Shown: positions 22,327 to 33,794 of the stretch, piece after piece
Numbering within the stretch: the first letter of the stretch is position 1
Layout of the letters: each line of letters opens with the position of its first letter
Origin: Fonsecaea monophora
Lineage: Eukaryota > Ascomycota > Eurotiomycetes > Chaetothyriales > Herpotrichiellaceae
Direction of reading: 5' to 3'
DNA: 64,000 bases
Assembly (NCBI RefSeq): GCF_001642475.1
Contig: NW_019173968.1
Coordinates: forward strand, 186,001 to 250,000
Program-made: the position numbers and the translations under genes
Notes under the pieces: model-generated
What the model was told of the DNA's origin: nothing
The model's database searches: none
What the model saw: only the letters and a program-made list of their open reading frames with translations

Positions 22327-23398
22327 TTATATCAGCTCGTCACGCCCTCCGGCAACGGCACTTTCAGCAATCGCTTGCCGGACGTCACTCTCGAGGAAGA
22401 TTGGCCCTTGGCCGTCACATCTTGCCATCTTTTTTAAACGCTCACAGACATCGCCAACATCAACAAGCCCTTTGCGGAAGAGTTCGTGAGCTTGTATGTA
22501 GTCCCATGTAGCGCCAGCCCCGAGCAAGGGTTCCCCAGTGTCGTTGTCCACCGTGATGGTTCTCAAGGTGCCAAAGTGCGCGTATTTGGAGCCGATGTCG
22601 AAGGACGAACCACTGGAACTAGCCGGCGAGCGGTCTTTCAAATGTCGATCAGTGGGGACGTACCCCAACGGGCCTACTAACTCGTCTGGCTCTTCCATAA
22701 AGGGAGTCGGACCATTCGATGCCGCACCAGATGTAGCACGAAGAATCTCATTCTCGGTTGCAATTTTTGCGAGCTCGCGCCGCAGCCGCTCGTTCTCGCC
22801 GTTCAGGGTCATGGACTGATGTTGCAGGCTTGTCAGCTTGGCCTCGAGGTCCTTCACGTGCTTCTCTTTTCGCTCTCGAAACGCTCGTTGGCTGAGGTTC
22901 ACTGTTAGAATCATATTACTCCCTCGGAGATCTAGATTTCAGTGGTCTTACGCAGCTCTGTTTTGTGCCTTCCTGCGACTCTGCTGAGGGGTCAAGGTAT
23001 CCTTCTCTTCGCTGCTACTTCTTGCTACTGTCGGTTCATCGGGCGTCATATCTGCTGCGGGTGCAGTGAGACTGGACATATCGACCTCTGGCATGGATAC
23101 CATCGAGTCATGGCGGCCTTGGACCGACGGGGATTGGGTGGATGCTTGATGAGGTTGGGCGAGGAAAGTAGCAGGGTCATAGTGGAAGCTTTGTTGAAAT
23201 GCCGCGAAGGCAGCGTCATATTGATCCTACAGTACGATTAGCCGCCTTCGTTAGAGGCCCCGTGTGCCAGAAGCAACTCACGGTGGAAGGAGCGGTTCTG
23301 AACTCGTCCAGATGACTCGTTTGCGTGGTAGAGGGCGTGTGAGGCAAACCAAAAAACTGATACGGTTGCGGGGCTGAAGTGAAGTACGAGAAATCCAT
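22327..23398 (-). CDS. bZIP transcription factor, Yap/AP-1-like
   Basis: Nuclear regulator of 318 residues from three exons (23282-23398, 22952-23226, 22327-22891). The basic region is rebuilt by the second splice: RRKAQNRAAQRAFRERKEKH, with the NxxAQxxFR pattern of the Yap/Pap1 family. A leucine zipper follows (VKDLEAKLTSLQHQSMTLNGENERLRREL). The N-terminus, MDFSYFTSAPQPYQFFGLP, resembles a conserved leader of one Pezizomycotina Yap-like subgroup. The C-terminal part (WDYIQAHELFRKGLVDVGDVCERLKKMARCDGQG is its core) is a conserved helical segment. No cysteine-rich redox domains like those of Yap1 are seen, so an oxidative-stress role is not implied. Confidence 0.88.
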
Positions 23399-26300
23399 GA
23401 TACGGCTGGGTTCTCAAGGACTGCGAATGTAGAATTGATATCGGAGTCTCGAATCTTTCTGCACCGTTTCCGCAGTTACGTCCTTTCTCTTGCTGTCTTG
23501 TAGGTCGCTGAACCAGACTCTCGCGTAAACAGCCGTGGAGATAAGATTCCGATATTCTCTGAGAAAAGGCGACTAGGTCAAATCAACGACCGACTATCTG
23601 CACATGCGGGAGGTCGCAATGGCGACGCCTGTACAGCAAGATTGAATGCAACAGCAGAGTGGCAATAATGATACGCAGGCGTTCCCACGTGGAAGATAGG
23701 ACAAGGACCGGAGAGTCGCAGTTGGAGGTGTGTCAACGAACCGTCGGTAGGGGATGCATCGTGCGGGTTCGGGGAATCGTGGGTGGGCAGGTGAGAAGTA
23801 TGTAACAAGGATCAATCTTCCAAAGTCGGCGGGGTTGGGAACAGCTGAAGAGAGCTTCGTGGCTTCTTGTAGCCCAACTTTGCTCTCTACGGGGATGTCG
23901 TATGTGTGAGTTGTCTTTCAGGAGACGATATGGGGAGAATAAAGTCGCAATGGGATTGGGAATTGAGGAGAAAGGAGACCGTTGTGAAACTGACGACGAG
24001 GTCGAAGGATTTTGAGGGCGATCGCGCAAGGGAATCTGCAGGGCAAGCCTTGACTCTTGGAGGACATCTGTGGCCTCCGGATTGGCGGTGTTGCACAATG
24101 GGAGATGCCCGTGGCCGGGCATGGAGGGGCACCAGGGCAGCCTAGTGGCCTAGCACGCCTAGTAGACTTAATTAAAAGGCCCTGTCAAGGGCGCGAGCAC
24201 GTTTTGGGTACCCGGTCTACCGTGTTGGCAGAACGGGGGAGCCATGGGAGCATGGTTTGAGCGGATCCCCCCTTGACGGGCCTCCTTGGGACCAATAATG
24301 GGCGCTGCCCTGCGGGCGACGACCGGTGGCAGCTGGTACCTTCTCGTACGTCCAACTTCCAGTCAGTCGCTCTGTCCCTCAGTCACTATTTCCACACATA
24401 TGTACGTGTGCGCAAACATCCCAGACGTTATCGACCCACGAACCAGGGCACCTGGTAAGATCATTCAGGGATTCAAAAGAAAGGATCCCGACGTAGGATT
24501 GGAGTTAGAGGTGGTGTGCCCCTGGAAAAGACCACTGGAACCAGCGGCATACGAGTAGGCCTTTCAACAGTCTGGAGATATGCCCTCAGATGCCCAATGC
24601 GCCCGAGATGGGCGAGATGGACGGGCACGGGGCTCCCTCATCGCAACCTCCATTTCTGACTAAGGCAGTAATTTAGCCACGCCTCACAAGGTTCGGTGTG
24701 ACCAGTGAAAAGAAGGTCTAGTAGACATTTGCGAGAGGAAACTAATCACCAGCGAAGATCAAAACATGTAGACGGGTGGTGCTAAGCTGGCTCTGCTCCT
24801 CGTACTCGTCCCTCTTCTCCTCTCAACCCACCACCAACCAAACGCCACTTCTGCACCTAACACAACATCTGCCGCCCAACTAAAGATGATCGAATGAAGA
24901 GACCAGGGGCACCCAAGGGGGGTTTGCACACTTGTGACTCAGCAAAAGTCCAGAGGCCGACTGGGTGCCGATTGATGGGATCCCCTGCTACGGTGTTTGT
25001 TGCCAGCCACCAAGCTACGAGTACCGAGTAAAGTACCGGGTACGGCGATCCCTTGTTGCCAATATCTCGAGTCACCAGAGTATATCAGTGGATCCCCAGC
25101 AGAAGGAGGATATAATCTCATGTGCTCATTCTTGTATGCGCTGGTTTCATTGTCGCGCGTTCCTGGTCACCTTGACTGCGGCAAGGGCAATACGAGGTAC
25201 ATACAAGTACAACGGGTACAGACCGTGAACCAAGTCCCACCTTCCGAGAGCGTTTTCGTCACAGAACTAACTGATAGAATACGATGTATCGCAATCCACT
25301 GCGACCGGATCCTTTCAGCCAACGGCAGTTGAAATTTGCCAGTAAGCACTTTCTTTTCTCGGATCGTCTTCCTAGGCTTATTGCAGGCGGAAACAGAGGG
25401 GCTCCGAGGGGCCTCAGGGTGCCACTCCATCCGTAAGGCATGGAGGACAAGAGATCGGTTCGAGAACCACCGTCCCAATTACTTACCCCTTGTAAGCGAG
25501 GGGGATTACGGACCAGAATCTGGGGGCGAAACAACGTGGAAAGCGGGACAGCCAGACGCTGAGGGACATTTACAGACGTGTGTAAGCTTTTGTCTGACAA
25601 AGTGCGAGGAGGCAGAAGGCACTGGAAGGCCGTGAAGGCCATACCACTGGTGTTCGTCGTCATCCCGTTGTCTTTTTTCCTTTTTCCCCCTTCAGCCGGC
25701 CAAAACCAAGGCATGTCATCATTAGAGAACTTCGCCAGTCCCTCTCGAAAGCACCGTGTCCCTTCCGATATTCCAGCAAAGGAATTCCGACCTCCGAGCA
25801 TCCCCGAACCTCCCCAGGACTCCGACTAATATCACTTTTGTTGGTCTCTGCCCCCGCTAAGCATTCAAGATGGCTGGGTTCACAAAGGAACAATACCCCG
25901 GAACCAATTGACTTCTTCCCACTGGGTGTTTCTTAACAAGTCCAGCCAGAATGCTTACTGGTAGGCTGCAACAAGCCCCGGACCGTTGGCTGATGACAAG
26001 GGATATTGTACTCTAGTGGATGATCATCCATCCATCCGTCAAAATGCGTGGCTTGAGGCAAGTGAGGCTTCTGTCTTCGTTCAATCAGCACTTATCATCT
26101 CGCTCAATAATAGACAAAGTGAAACTCGGCCCCGAGATACGGAGAACGAAACTTGTCGGTTGGATATCATGCGGGGAGAGTCCGCCGATGTTGAGATATA
26201 TCTTGTGACTGGAAATTTGCGCAATTGGTTCCCCTTGTGCTTCTTGACCTGCTGGTCTTCTACGTGTCTTCCTTAGAACCCTACCCCTTACTCTTACCTA

Positions 26301-26656
26301 AGGTATCAATGTGAGAATGAGGGGAAAAAAAACAGTTACGATTTCACCTTCGAAGCCCTGCAGCCTGGGACCTGCGGTCTGGTGTAACGCAACGCCATTG
26401 ACATCATTTGTAGCTGCGGGGTCAGCTTTGACTTCTGGCTTCTGCGTTGGTCGGGATGCTAGGGCTGCTGGGAAGGATATTGTTGGTGGTTTCTTTGGAT
26501 ATTTTGGTATCACCTGACAAGAACAAGCTGGACAGATATGCACTGTTCGAATGGCATGCCACTTGATTTGCTTATAATGGTAAAAACCCGCGCCCGCCCC
26601 TCAGTGAACCCTGGTGGAGAAGCGCTTGGTCATCCATACAACTGCAGGCTAAACCT
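23399..26656. other. 3.3 kb gene-free stretch
   Basis: No gene is supported on either strand. The left part is the bZIP 5' flank; minus-strand open frames of 129 codons (23733-24122) and 81 codons (23887-24132) could be upstream ORFs if the leader is long. A near-perfect 13-14-base inverted repeat flanks 24178-24283. Around 24990-25210 GTAC-containing words recur. The longest open frame (minus, 25259-25801, 180 codons) has no domain or coding-like composition. Confidence 0.5.
24178..24283. repeat. Short foldback: imperfect 14-bp inverted repeat
   Basis: GGCCCTGTCAAGGG at 24178-24191 matches, apart from one inserted T, the reverse complement of bases 24270-24282 (CCCTTGACGGGCC). The spacer is about 78 bases. 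It could be a tiny foldback element or chance. Confidence 0.4.
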
Positions 26657-27625
26657 CTAGTCTGCGTCGACTGGATCCCAGTCTGTCACCAAGTATTCGT
26701 CTAGACCGTCCATTGTCTGCATGTCGTCGCTGGATATCTCAAAGTGGCCAACATTGCCATTTGCCTTGATCCGGTCTCGCGATACGCTTTTGGGCAGTGG
26801 AATATAGCCGTGTTGGAGACTCCACCTGACCATGAGTTGCGCTGGAGTGCATTTGTACTTCTTGGACAGCGATACGATAGTTGGGTGCTCCATGCGTAGG
26901 GCTCTTGCAAGAGGAGCGTAGGCCTCGACCAGGATTTGATACCTGCGACATGTTTCGACGATGGATGTCCGCGTGTTGAATGCTAAATTCGCCACTTCTG
27001 TCAGTAACGTTTCCTCTGTCGCCTGTCCGTCCAGGTTGCACCGGCAACGTTCGCCTTCTTAGAAATGGAATAAGATTGACTCACGGTGGACCTCGATCTG
27101 GTTGACGCAGGGCATAATGCGTGGCTTCGCCGCGACGAGTTCATCCAAATGCTTGGTCCCAAAGTTGCTGACCCCTCCAAGCTTGATCTCGCCGTCCTGG
27201 ATGGCATCCTCGACAGCTCTCCAACTTGAGAGACGGGCGGTTTTCCCGCCGTAAGGGCTGTGAAGAAGGAACAGATCAATATACCCTAGACCACTTGCTT
27301 CCACTGATTGTCTGATCGAGCGACGAGCAGCGTCATAGTTGGTGTTGGTCGCTAGTTTAGAGGTGAAGAATATGTCCTCTCGGGTCAGCCCCGCGGTGTT
27401 GCTGGACTTGTCATTGAGAAAGGATAAAATAGCCTGACCGCAGGCTCGTTCATTTCCGTACATCTGCGCACTGTCGACCCCGCGATAGCCCGCTTCGAGA
27501 GCCCATTTGACCGCCTGCGAGGCTTCTCGGTTGGACATCAAGTACACACCCAAGTGTATCTGAGGAATAGACAGGCCATTAGGGAGAGGGAGGCGAGTGG
27601 AGAGCAAGAAGCTGTTGGGCGCCAT
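26657..27625 (-). CDS. Aldo/keto reductase
   Basis: NADPH-dependent reductase of the aldo/keto reductase superfamily, probably cytosolic, reducing an aldehyde or ketone. Two exons (27085-27625, 26657-26982) give 288 residues. The catalytic tetrad is visible: Asp51 and Tyr56 (VDSAQMYGNE), Lys90 (FTSKLA) and His122 (LLHSPYGG). The 102-nt intron (26983-27084) is placed so that the join reads IEVHPFNTRTSIVETC, the conserved strand after the substrate loop. Alternative acceptors nearby would disrupt this. The cofactor-binding segment LPKSVSRDRIKANGNVGHFEISSDD is intact. A start 25 codons upstream is open but has an atypical sequence, so MAPNSF is used. No pathway partner is adjacent. Confidence 0.9.
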
Positions 27626-27880
27626 TGATGTTGCTGTGTTGGGTCGTGTTGTGGTGGGTTTTATTGTTTCCTTCTCTTTCTCTTGCAAATCGGACAACAA
27701 GTAAGGATGTCAGCCCTCGTGGCTCGTGGGCGGAATCCATTGCCGACACGGAGATTACTTTAGGTGAATTGCTGGAAGAGGATAATGTGATTCGTCTCGA
27801 ATGCCGGAGAGTTGGTCCTGCGAGTAGTGGGAGAAGCCGTGGGGGCCCGTGGTCCTTGAAGCTAGTCGAGGCTCTTGTGT

Positions 27881-27883
27881 TAA
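27881..27883 (+). repeat. Left target-site duplication of the transposon remnant
   Basis: TAA directly abuts the left inverted repeat and is repeated at 28446-28448 directly after the right one. A TA duplication with one extra base in the left terminus is equally possible. Confidence 0.5.
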
Positions 27884-28445
27884 GTCCCCGCCCGCCACAC
27901 AAGTTGCAACAACCCTAAGTTGCAACACCTCTCAATTGCTCAACTACCACTATCGTCTATCTGAAAAACGTATATAAACGCCTCGATTGGGTTATTAGAG
28001 ATGCCATTCCTACTATTTATAGATTGCCTAGTCCTTCGCGTCGTTATCGCCGTCGCTGCTAATGTTACCAATGCCTCCTCTATGCTAGCAAAGGCCTCGT
28101 TAGCATTAATTACCTAGCCTTTTTACCTTCTAGCCTTCGATCGAACTAGTTGAGCCTTAAGGCTAGCGATTTACCTATCCTTTTCGATCATAGACATGTG
28201 TAAACGGTCGAGTTCCTGAGCGGTCTTTCCTAGGAAGTTACGGAAGGGCCTCGAGAGCGATTCCTATCGCGTCACCTTATAGATAGAATCACTATAGTTT
28301 CGCCTATTGCTCGGCGATAGGTAGAGGCTACTATCGAGAAGTTTTCGCTTACGAGAAGGTAGCGTTCGTAGTGTTATTTAATGTTGAGTTATTGCATTGA
28401 ACGCGTGTTGTAAGTTGGGCTTGTTGCAACTTGTGTGGCGGGGAC
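27884..28445. mobile_element. 562-bp non-autonomous DNA transposon (MITE-like), decayed
   Basis: The ends form long inverted repeats of about 45 bases. The left end begins GTCCCCGCCCGCCACACAAG and the right end, read on the minus strand, begins GTCCCCGCCACACAAGTTGC; they differ by a four-base CGCC insertion and a few transitions. Both continue through GTTGCAACAA and a second ...CAACAC block. The interior is rich in TA (CTAG, TTA) and poor in CA/TG, the signature of repeat-induced point mutation. The interior also holds a decayed minus-strand protein fragment. The element type is either pogo/Fot-like (TA target) or PIF/Harbinger-like (three-base target). It lies in the gap upstream of the aldo/keto reductase. 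Confidence 0.82.
28027..28191 (-). pseudogene. Relic of a transposase C-terminal region
   Basis: A minus-strand frame starting at 28191 reads MIEKDR, a stop, IASLKAQLVRSKARR, two more stops close together, then VINANEAFASIEEALV. All three in-frame stops are TAA or TAG, where a single C-to-T change of a CAA/CAG glutamine codon would explain them, as RIP produces. The coiled-coil plus N-x-x-F-A-x-I-E pattern resembles the tail of fungal pogo/Fot-type DDE transposases. Homology is a judgement by eye. Confidence 0.45.
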
Positions 28446-28448
28446 TAA
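28446..28448 (+). repeat. Right target-site duplication of the transposon remnant
   Basis: TAA directly follows the right inverted repeat, matching 27881-27883. Confidence 0.5.
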
Positions 28449-28989
28449 CGCCCACTCCAACCTCCCGACCAACACACGCCAATTACTCTCAATCCTCGAT
28501 GCGCACCATCTTCTCTCTTGCCGCAGTTTCATCTTCTTGATAGCACAACCTTACTCAACCTGGAGAATAAGAGGATTTTCACTGCTGCCACTCTGTCTGC
28601 ACTCCACCATCCCTCACGGTCCGATCCACTGCCTTGAGAACTCCATCGTTCAAAAATTCTAGCAACCCGGAGCGGAGGTCTGTCCCCCTCCCCAGCTGGT
28701 TCTTGGGCGTCTTCACCGCTCCCCCATTTCCGCATGTCAACACCCTGTGGTCTCGGCACGTAGCATGGAAGCATAGTTCCGTCGAACCTGTCAACACTCT
28801 CTTTGTCTAATATGTCCACGCTGGATTTCTCATGATGCACTCATTGGACACACTTGAACTTGAGCCTGATGCGCCTTCATCAACGACTTATTGCGGGTAG
28901 GAGACTTGCATGCCTCTCTTTACCTTTCCAGAGCGCCCTCAGTTTTGACGGCGCATTTGGCATAATTCCTGGGGGCTGCTAAGCCCACT
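28449..28989. other. Intergenic, nothing supported
   Basis: These 541 bases lie between the transposon remnant and the orphan gene; they presumably hold the promoter of the latter. No coding potential is seen. Confidence 0.5.
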
Positions 28990-29703
28990 ATGGCGTTCTC
29001 ATCGTCTTCATCCGAAAGTAACTTCAGTGCACCGAGATCTATCCGTGATGCAGCGTTTACTGGCATCAGTAGCCCTTCGGATTCTGGAAGCCAGAGCAGA
29101 CGCGGAGGACCAACAGGAGGATTCCAGTTCGATATTATCACATGGTTTCCCAAATACCAAAGCTGCCAGCGATATTTTATAGATCATGCTCAACACGAGC
29201 CACTTGTTCAGCAATTTGCATCTTTCATCAACATTCTACTGCCGTTTCAGCGCCAGCCGCACCCGGTCTACAGCACATCCGGCTCCCGCAGTGGGAAATC
29301 GCGGCTAGATAGAGATCCGGCGAGGCCTTCTGCGTCCGAAGCAGCAGCCGCCGCCTCTGCCGTGTCCCTGATCCCGTACCTGCGGCGTCTTGTGGTCACA
29401 GGTATGGACGTGCCCCAAGTCCTGCATGGCTTTTTCGGTGACGACTGGCGAGCGGGCATTGGACCACAACGAGAGCAAGAAAGACGAAACTACTTGTTCG
29501 CTGCCAAAAGTGGCGGGTGGGCATCGGTCAAAAGAGACTATGACATGCTCCCTTTGGAGACGGTCCCCTTCATGCGGCCGCTCTACGACCCTACCGATGC
29601 GGAGCTTGATGCAGCCGAGAGGGGCTGGAGTGAATGGTTAGCTCTCGAAGATTGGATGGTGGGCTCGCGGGCGCCAGATGACGATGGAAATGAAATCGCT
29701 TAG
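28990..29703 (+). CDS. Conserved fungal protein of unknown function
   Basis: A single-exon 237-residue protein. The N-terminal 40 residues are Ser/Gly-rich and probably disordered. A compact block follows (GGPTGGFQFDIITWFPKYQSC, HAQHEPLVQQFASFINILLPFQR) that looks strongly conserved in character, with many aromatic residues. After an Ala/Ser-rich linker comes a second block (IPYLRRLVVTGMDVPQVLHGFFGDDW). No transmembrane segment, signal peptide or known domain is visible. Its conserved-looking aromatic blocks suggest a real, widely kept Pezizomycotina gene, but the function is unknown. Confidence 0.78.
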   Translation: MAFSSSSSESNFSAPRSIRDAAFTGISSPSDSGSQSRRGGPTGGFQFDIITWFPKYQSCQRYFIDHAQHEPLVQQFASFINILLPFQRQPHPVYSTSGSRSGKSRLDRDPARPSASEAAAAASAVSLIPYLRRLVVTGMDVPQVLHGFFGDDWRAGIGPQREQERRNYLFAAKSGGWASVKRDYDMLPLETVPFMRPLYDPTDAELDAAERGWSEWLALEDWMVGSRAPDDDGNEIA

Positions 29704-30260
29704 GGAGCGGACACCATGACCATGGCGTCCGAAATATCCACTAAATTGGTGACACGGGCTTAACAAGTTTACAAGATGCATATCCAGCGTGCAGGGGGGA
29801 GATATCCCAACAGTCATGAAGGCCCAAGTGTGGCATTCATAATAGCGTTCCTTTGTTTGCAGCGTCGTCCTTTGTGGCCTGATGGACAGAAATTGGCCTC
29901 GGAAAAGGGCGGCCTCCCAGTGTTGCCTCAGCCTCGTCAACCATTTTGTTATTTTAGCGCAAGGCTGCAGCCGTGTTGGTCCGAGCGCGCATGTTTGATC
30001 ACAGAACCTGATAAAACTCCGTCTATCATTCCTTTCCTTTGCCATGATCCTTCCCAGTCAGCGTATTTGGCTGCTATAGCCTCTTGTGATCCATCTCGCC
30101 GTGATCCCATTCTCTTGTGCCGCTCACTCGCGCAGGCATAAATTGTGGTTGCTCTTACCGCAACATGATTCGCCACCCTCTTCACCTCAGCCGATCTACA
30201 GTCACGATTTTCATATAGAAGTGACACAAGTCCTCAGGTCTCACCGTGATCAAGCATAAG
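29704..30260. other. Intergenic: orphan 3' flank and SNF2 promoter
   Basis: No gene or clear motif is seen in these 557 bases. Confidence 0.5.
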
Positions 30261-33200
30261 ATGGCGAGTAACGCTCACATGTTGCTGGACCCTCAGTCGA
30301 TAATGAAGATGTCCAAGGCGCCAGGTGAGTGTGAAATCCTGTCCCTTGTTGTCGCAATCCCGCCATGATCCTTTGACTACCACTGAGTTTTCTTGTGGAA
30401 GATGCTGATAAAGCCACAATTGATGGTTTCGGCGCTCCTGAGTTAAGCGAAACAAATACTCAAGAAGTATCGTGGCAGGTTGTCAAGCGCGAGGACTCAG
30501 ATAAAGGCTCAACCCAAAGTTTTGTTGGACCAGTGATGAACTGACACTTCTTCATACTCATCAGGACGTTCGGGCAGCCTTGCATCCCGCGGCGATCATT
30601 CCCCCTCCGAAGGATCACAATCTCCGCAGAGAGCAGGCTCAACATCGCGCTCAATGTCTCCTCGGCATTCGCTAAACAACCTTTCCAAGCTATCCAACAC
30701 ATTTGATCACAGAGCTCTTCTTGACCCTCAGAAATCGCGTCAATCTCTCAAATCGGTGACGTCTGCTTCAAATTTAATGGGCCCTTCTTCGTCCAAAGGA
30801 GAAACTGGTCACACAGATGGGGCCAAAAAATCCATGCTGGAAACCTTTTATGGTGTCGAAGATCGGATGAGCAACCCTCGCAAAAAGGTGAAATTGAGTG
30901 CCCAGGACCAGCGCGAGAGACCGCCAAAGACGGGGATTTCCTCACAACGTCGTGGCACCGGCATCGTCGGCGAATACATGCGACCAGATCCTGACCAGGC
31001 CCCAGAAGTGACAAAGAAGAGTCTGGTCGATCTCACAAACGAGGAAGAGGACGTGGACGACGATGATGTACAAATAGTTTCTTCTCGATCGCTCGACGAT
31101 CAAGAGGTATGCTATGGCCACATCGCGACCGTCGCACAAGCCTTCCTCGTCCCAAAGCCAAAGCTGGCCGGAAATGCCTTTCACCAGAAACAAGAGTGGC
31201 CCGTCATGAGGTGTACCCTCGTCCGCAAACCATCCAAGGACATGGTGATTGACGTTCAAGATGCGTGGGACACCACATTTGCAAAAGTTCACCCCGACTT
31301 TGCTGCTGTGCTTGTACAGGCCATGGATACCCTGAAGGGTTTTCGGACACAAGCGAAATTGATCAATCGGCGCAAAAAGCCGGATGAATGGCCGCACCAA
31401 GCTTGTTCCGAGCAGATCAAGATGATTGTTAACCTCTATGGCCGACGTGGAGATGTCAATAGGGTCGGTCGGCTTTTTGGCAATAACAACTTCTGGCTCC
31501 GCCCGCCAATGACTTCGGAACCCGGCATACCCATCGTCCACCCACATGCACAGCATAAGCCACTGTTCCAAGCTCCGCGGATGACCGGCCAAACGAGGAC
31601 TTTGTCAGATACACGCACTCTCGAGGAAGCTACAGAAGCAGTCTCAAGGCTCTTTGATTCATTCGCCAATGCAAGTCGGCCGCTGACTGAGACCGTTCCT
31701 CCGCCGTCTATCATTACAACACCTCTGCTTGGTCACCAGAAACAGGCTCTCACATTTCTTCTGCGACAAGAGCAGCCGCGTACATTCGGAGGTGATGAAG
31801 CAGAGAATTCCTCGCTCTGGCGGCGGAAACAACGCAGAAATGGAGATGTTGCGTATCATGAAGTTGTTACCGGCCTGACTGTCAAGGACGAACCCGACCA
31901 AGTACTTGGGGGCCTTCTTGCAGATGTTATGGGTCTGGGAAAGACGCTGGAGGCCCTATCACTCATCGCAAGTACCTTTGGAGAAGCGGAATCCTTTGCC
32001 AACGAGAAAGTAGTTCGTGATAATCAGGATATGCAGCACATCATACTGTCGAACACCAAGGCGACGTTGATCGTCTGTCCAACCAGCACAGTGAAGAACT
32101 GGGAGGATCAGATTGCACAACACATCAAGCCTGGGACCATGGAATACCACGTCTATCATGGCCCCAACCGCGAGAAGAATCCGTACAAGTTACTGAAGTA
32201 CGAAATGATCATCACGACATACGGTGTAGTGGCGTCTGAGTTCTCCAAGGCTGCTACAGCAGTGAGCCCATTGAGACAGCTGAAATGGTTCAGGATAGTG
32301 CTGGATGAAGCGCACACTATTCGAGAACAGAAAGCTCTCCAGTCCCAGGCCTGCTATAGCTTGGACGCGCAACGACGCTGGTGCTTGACAGGAACACCTA
32401 TCCAAAATCGCCTGGATGACCTTGGATCTCTGACCAGATTCCTGCGCATGTATCCGTACGACACTCCCGGTCGATTTAACCAGTACATTCGAGGCCCAGC
32501 TCAAGCAGGCGATCCGGCCTTTTTGAAGGCATTGCGTGTCTTTGTGGACTCATTCACCCTTCGTCGACTTCGAGACCGGATTGATCTCCCGGAGAGAAAA
32601 GACTACGTTGCCAAACTGTCGTTTTCAGACGAAGAGAGAAAGCTGCACGACTTTTTCAAAGGTATTGCTCACGTCCAAATCGAACAGCTCAGCCGTGCGA
32701 AGGAGAAGAACAGCGGTGTTCAGCATCACGTACTTCGTGGCATCATGACCTTACGGCTAATCTGCGCCCATGGCCGAGAGTTGCTGAAGGAGAAAGATTT
32801 GACATTGCTGAGAGGGGTTAGCCCTGCAAATGCGATTGACGTCGACGAAGATACCCCGCCGCCGAACATATCACGAAAAGCCGCCTATGAGTCGTTAAAC
32901 TTGAGGACTGAAGCTGAGCTAGACGTGTGCCGAAGCTGTGAACGGAGCATAACCAAGGATATAGTCAAGACCGAGGTGGACGACGAAGAGCAGGCGTTGC
33001 GATGCTTCATCCTCCCTTGCTTCGACCTCGTTTGCGCCGACTGTTTCAGCCCAGCGAAGGCATCGTTCGATAGCATACCAGACAAGGAAGCCGTTACCTG
33101 TCCATTCTGTTCCGCCCGGATCGCTGCGCAGTACGTTGGATTTAGTGGATCCACGGCGCAAGAGATTCTCGTGGCGCCGGACGACACCATTGCCGAAGAA

Positions 33201-33794
33201 GAAGAAGAGGACCATGTGCAGATATATCACGGACCCCATACTAAGACGAAAGCACTTTTGGCGGACCTTGAGCAAATGTATCAAGAGAGTCGAGAGTTGG
33301 AGACCGCTGGAGAGGCTCCTCTGAAATGCGTTGTCTTCTCGGAATTCACGTCGCACCTGGATCTTATCGAGCGGGCATTAATAGATCACGGCTACACTTT
33401 TGTGAGGATCGATGGCACGATGTCCCTTAATAGCCGCAAAAAGTCACTGGATGCTCTCGCATCGGACGACAACATCAGGATTCTCTTGGCATCGATCAAG
33501 GCCGCTGGACAAGGGTTAAACTTGACAGCTGCATCACGCGCGTTCATCATGGAGCCGATGTGGAATCCTGCAGCGGAGGCACAGGCGGTGGATCGAATCT
33601 ATCGCATTGGACAGAAGCGGCCCGTTGTGGTCAAACGTTACCAAATGGACAACAGCATTGAGGGCAAGATCGTGGAATTGCAGAAACGAAAGCAGCAGTT
33701 GGCCGACGTGTCGGTGAACCAAAACTACAAACAGCTGAGCAAGCAGGAGGTACGAGAACAGCATATGAAGGAGATTCTGGCACTGTTCAAGTGA
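30261..33794 (+). CDS. SNF2-family ATPase with RING finger (Rad5/Rad16/HLTF-like)
   Basis: Nuclear DNA-dependent ATPase with a RING domain inserted between its two helicase lobes, the Rad5/Rad16/HLTF layout linked to DNA repair, replication stress and ubiquitin transfer. The proposed model has exons 30261-30324, 30402-30518 and 30565-33794 (1136 residues). The first two exons are less certain; an internal ATG at 30654 gives 1046 residues. Order: acidic segment EEEDVDDDDVQIV (possible SUMO-interacting motif), Walker A near 510 (LLADVMGLGKT), DEAH near 640, RING from about 848 to 908, and helicase C lobe near 985-1090 (VVFSEFTSHLDL, AGQGLNLT, QAVDRIYRIGQKRPV). Two oddities: motif I has DVMGLGKT where most relatives have DE or DD, and the RING histidine is replaced by Asp (LPCFDLVCADC). 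Confidence 0.9.

Noticed and set aside
25259..25801. 180-codon minus-strand open frame in the gene-free stretch
   Set aside because: No domain or coding-like codon pattern, overlapped by other short frames; length possible by chance.
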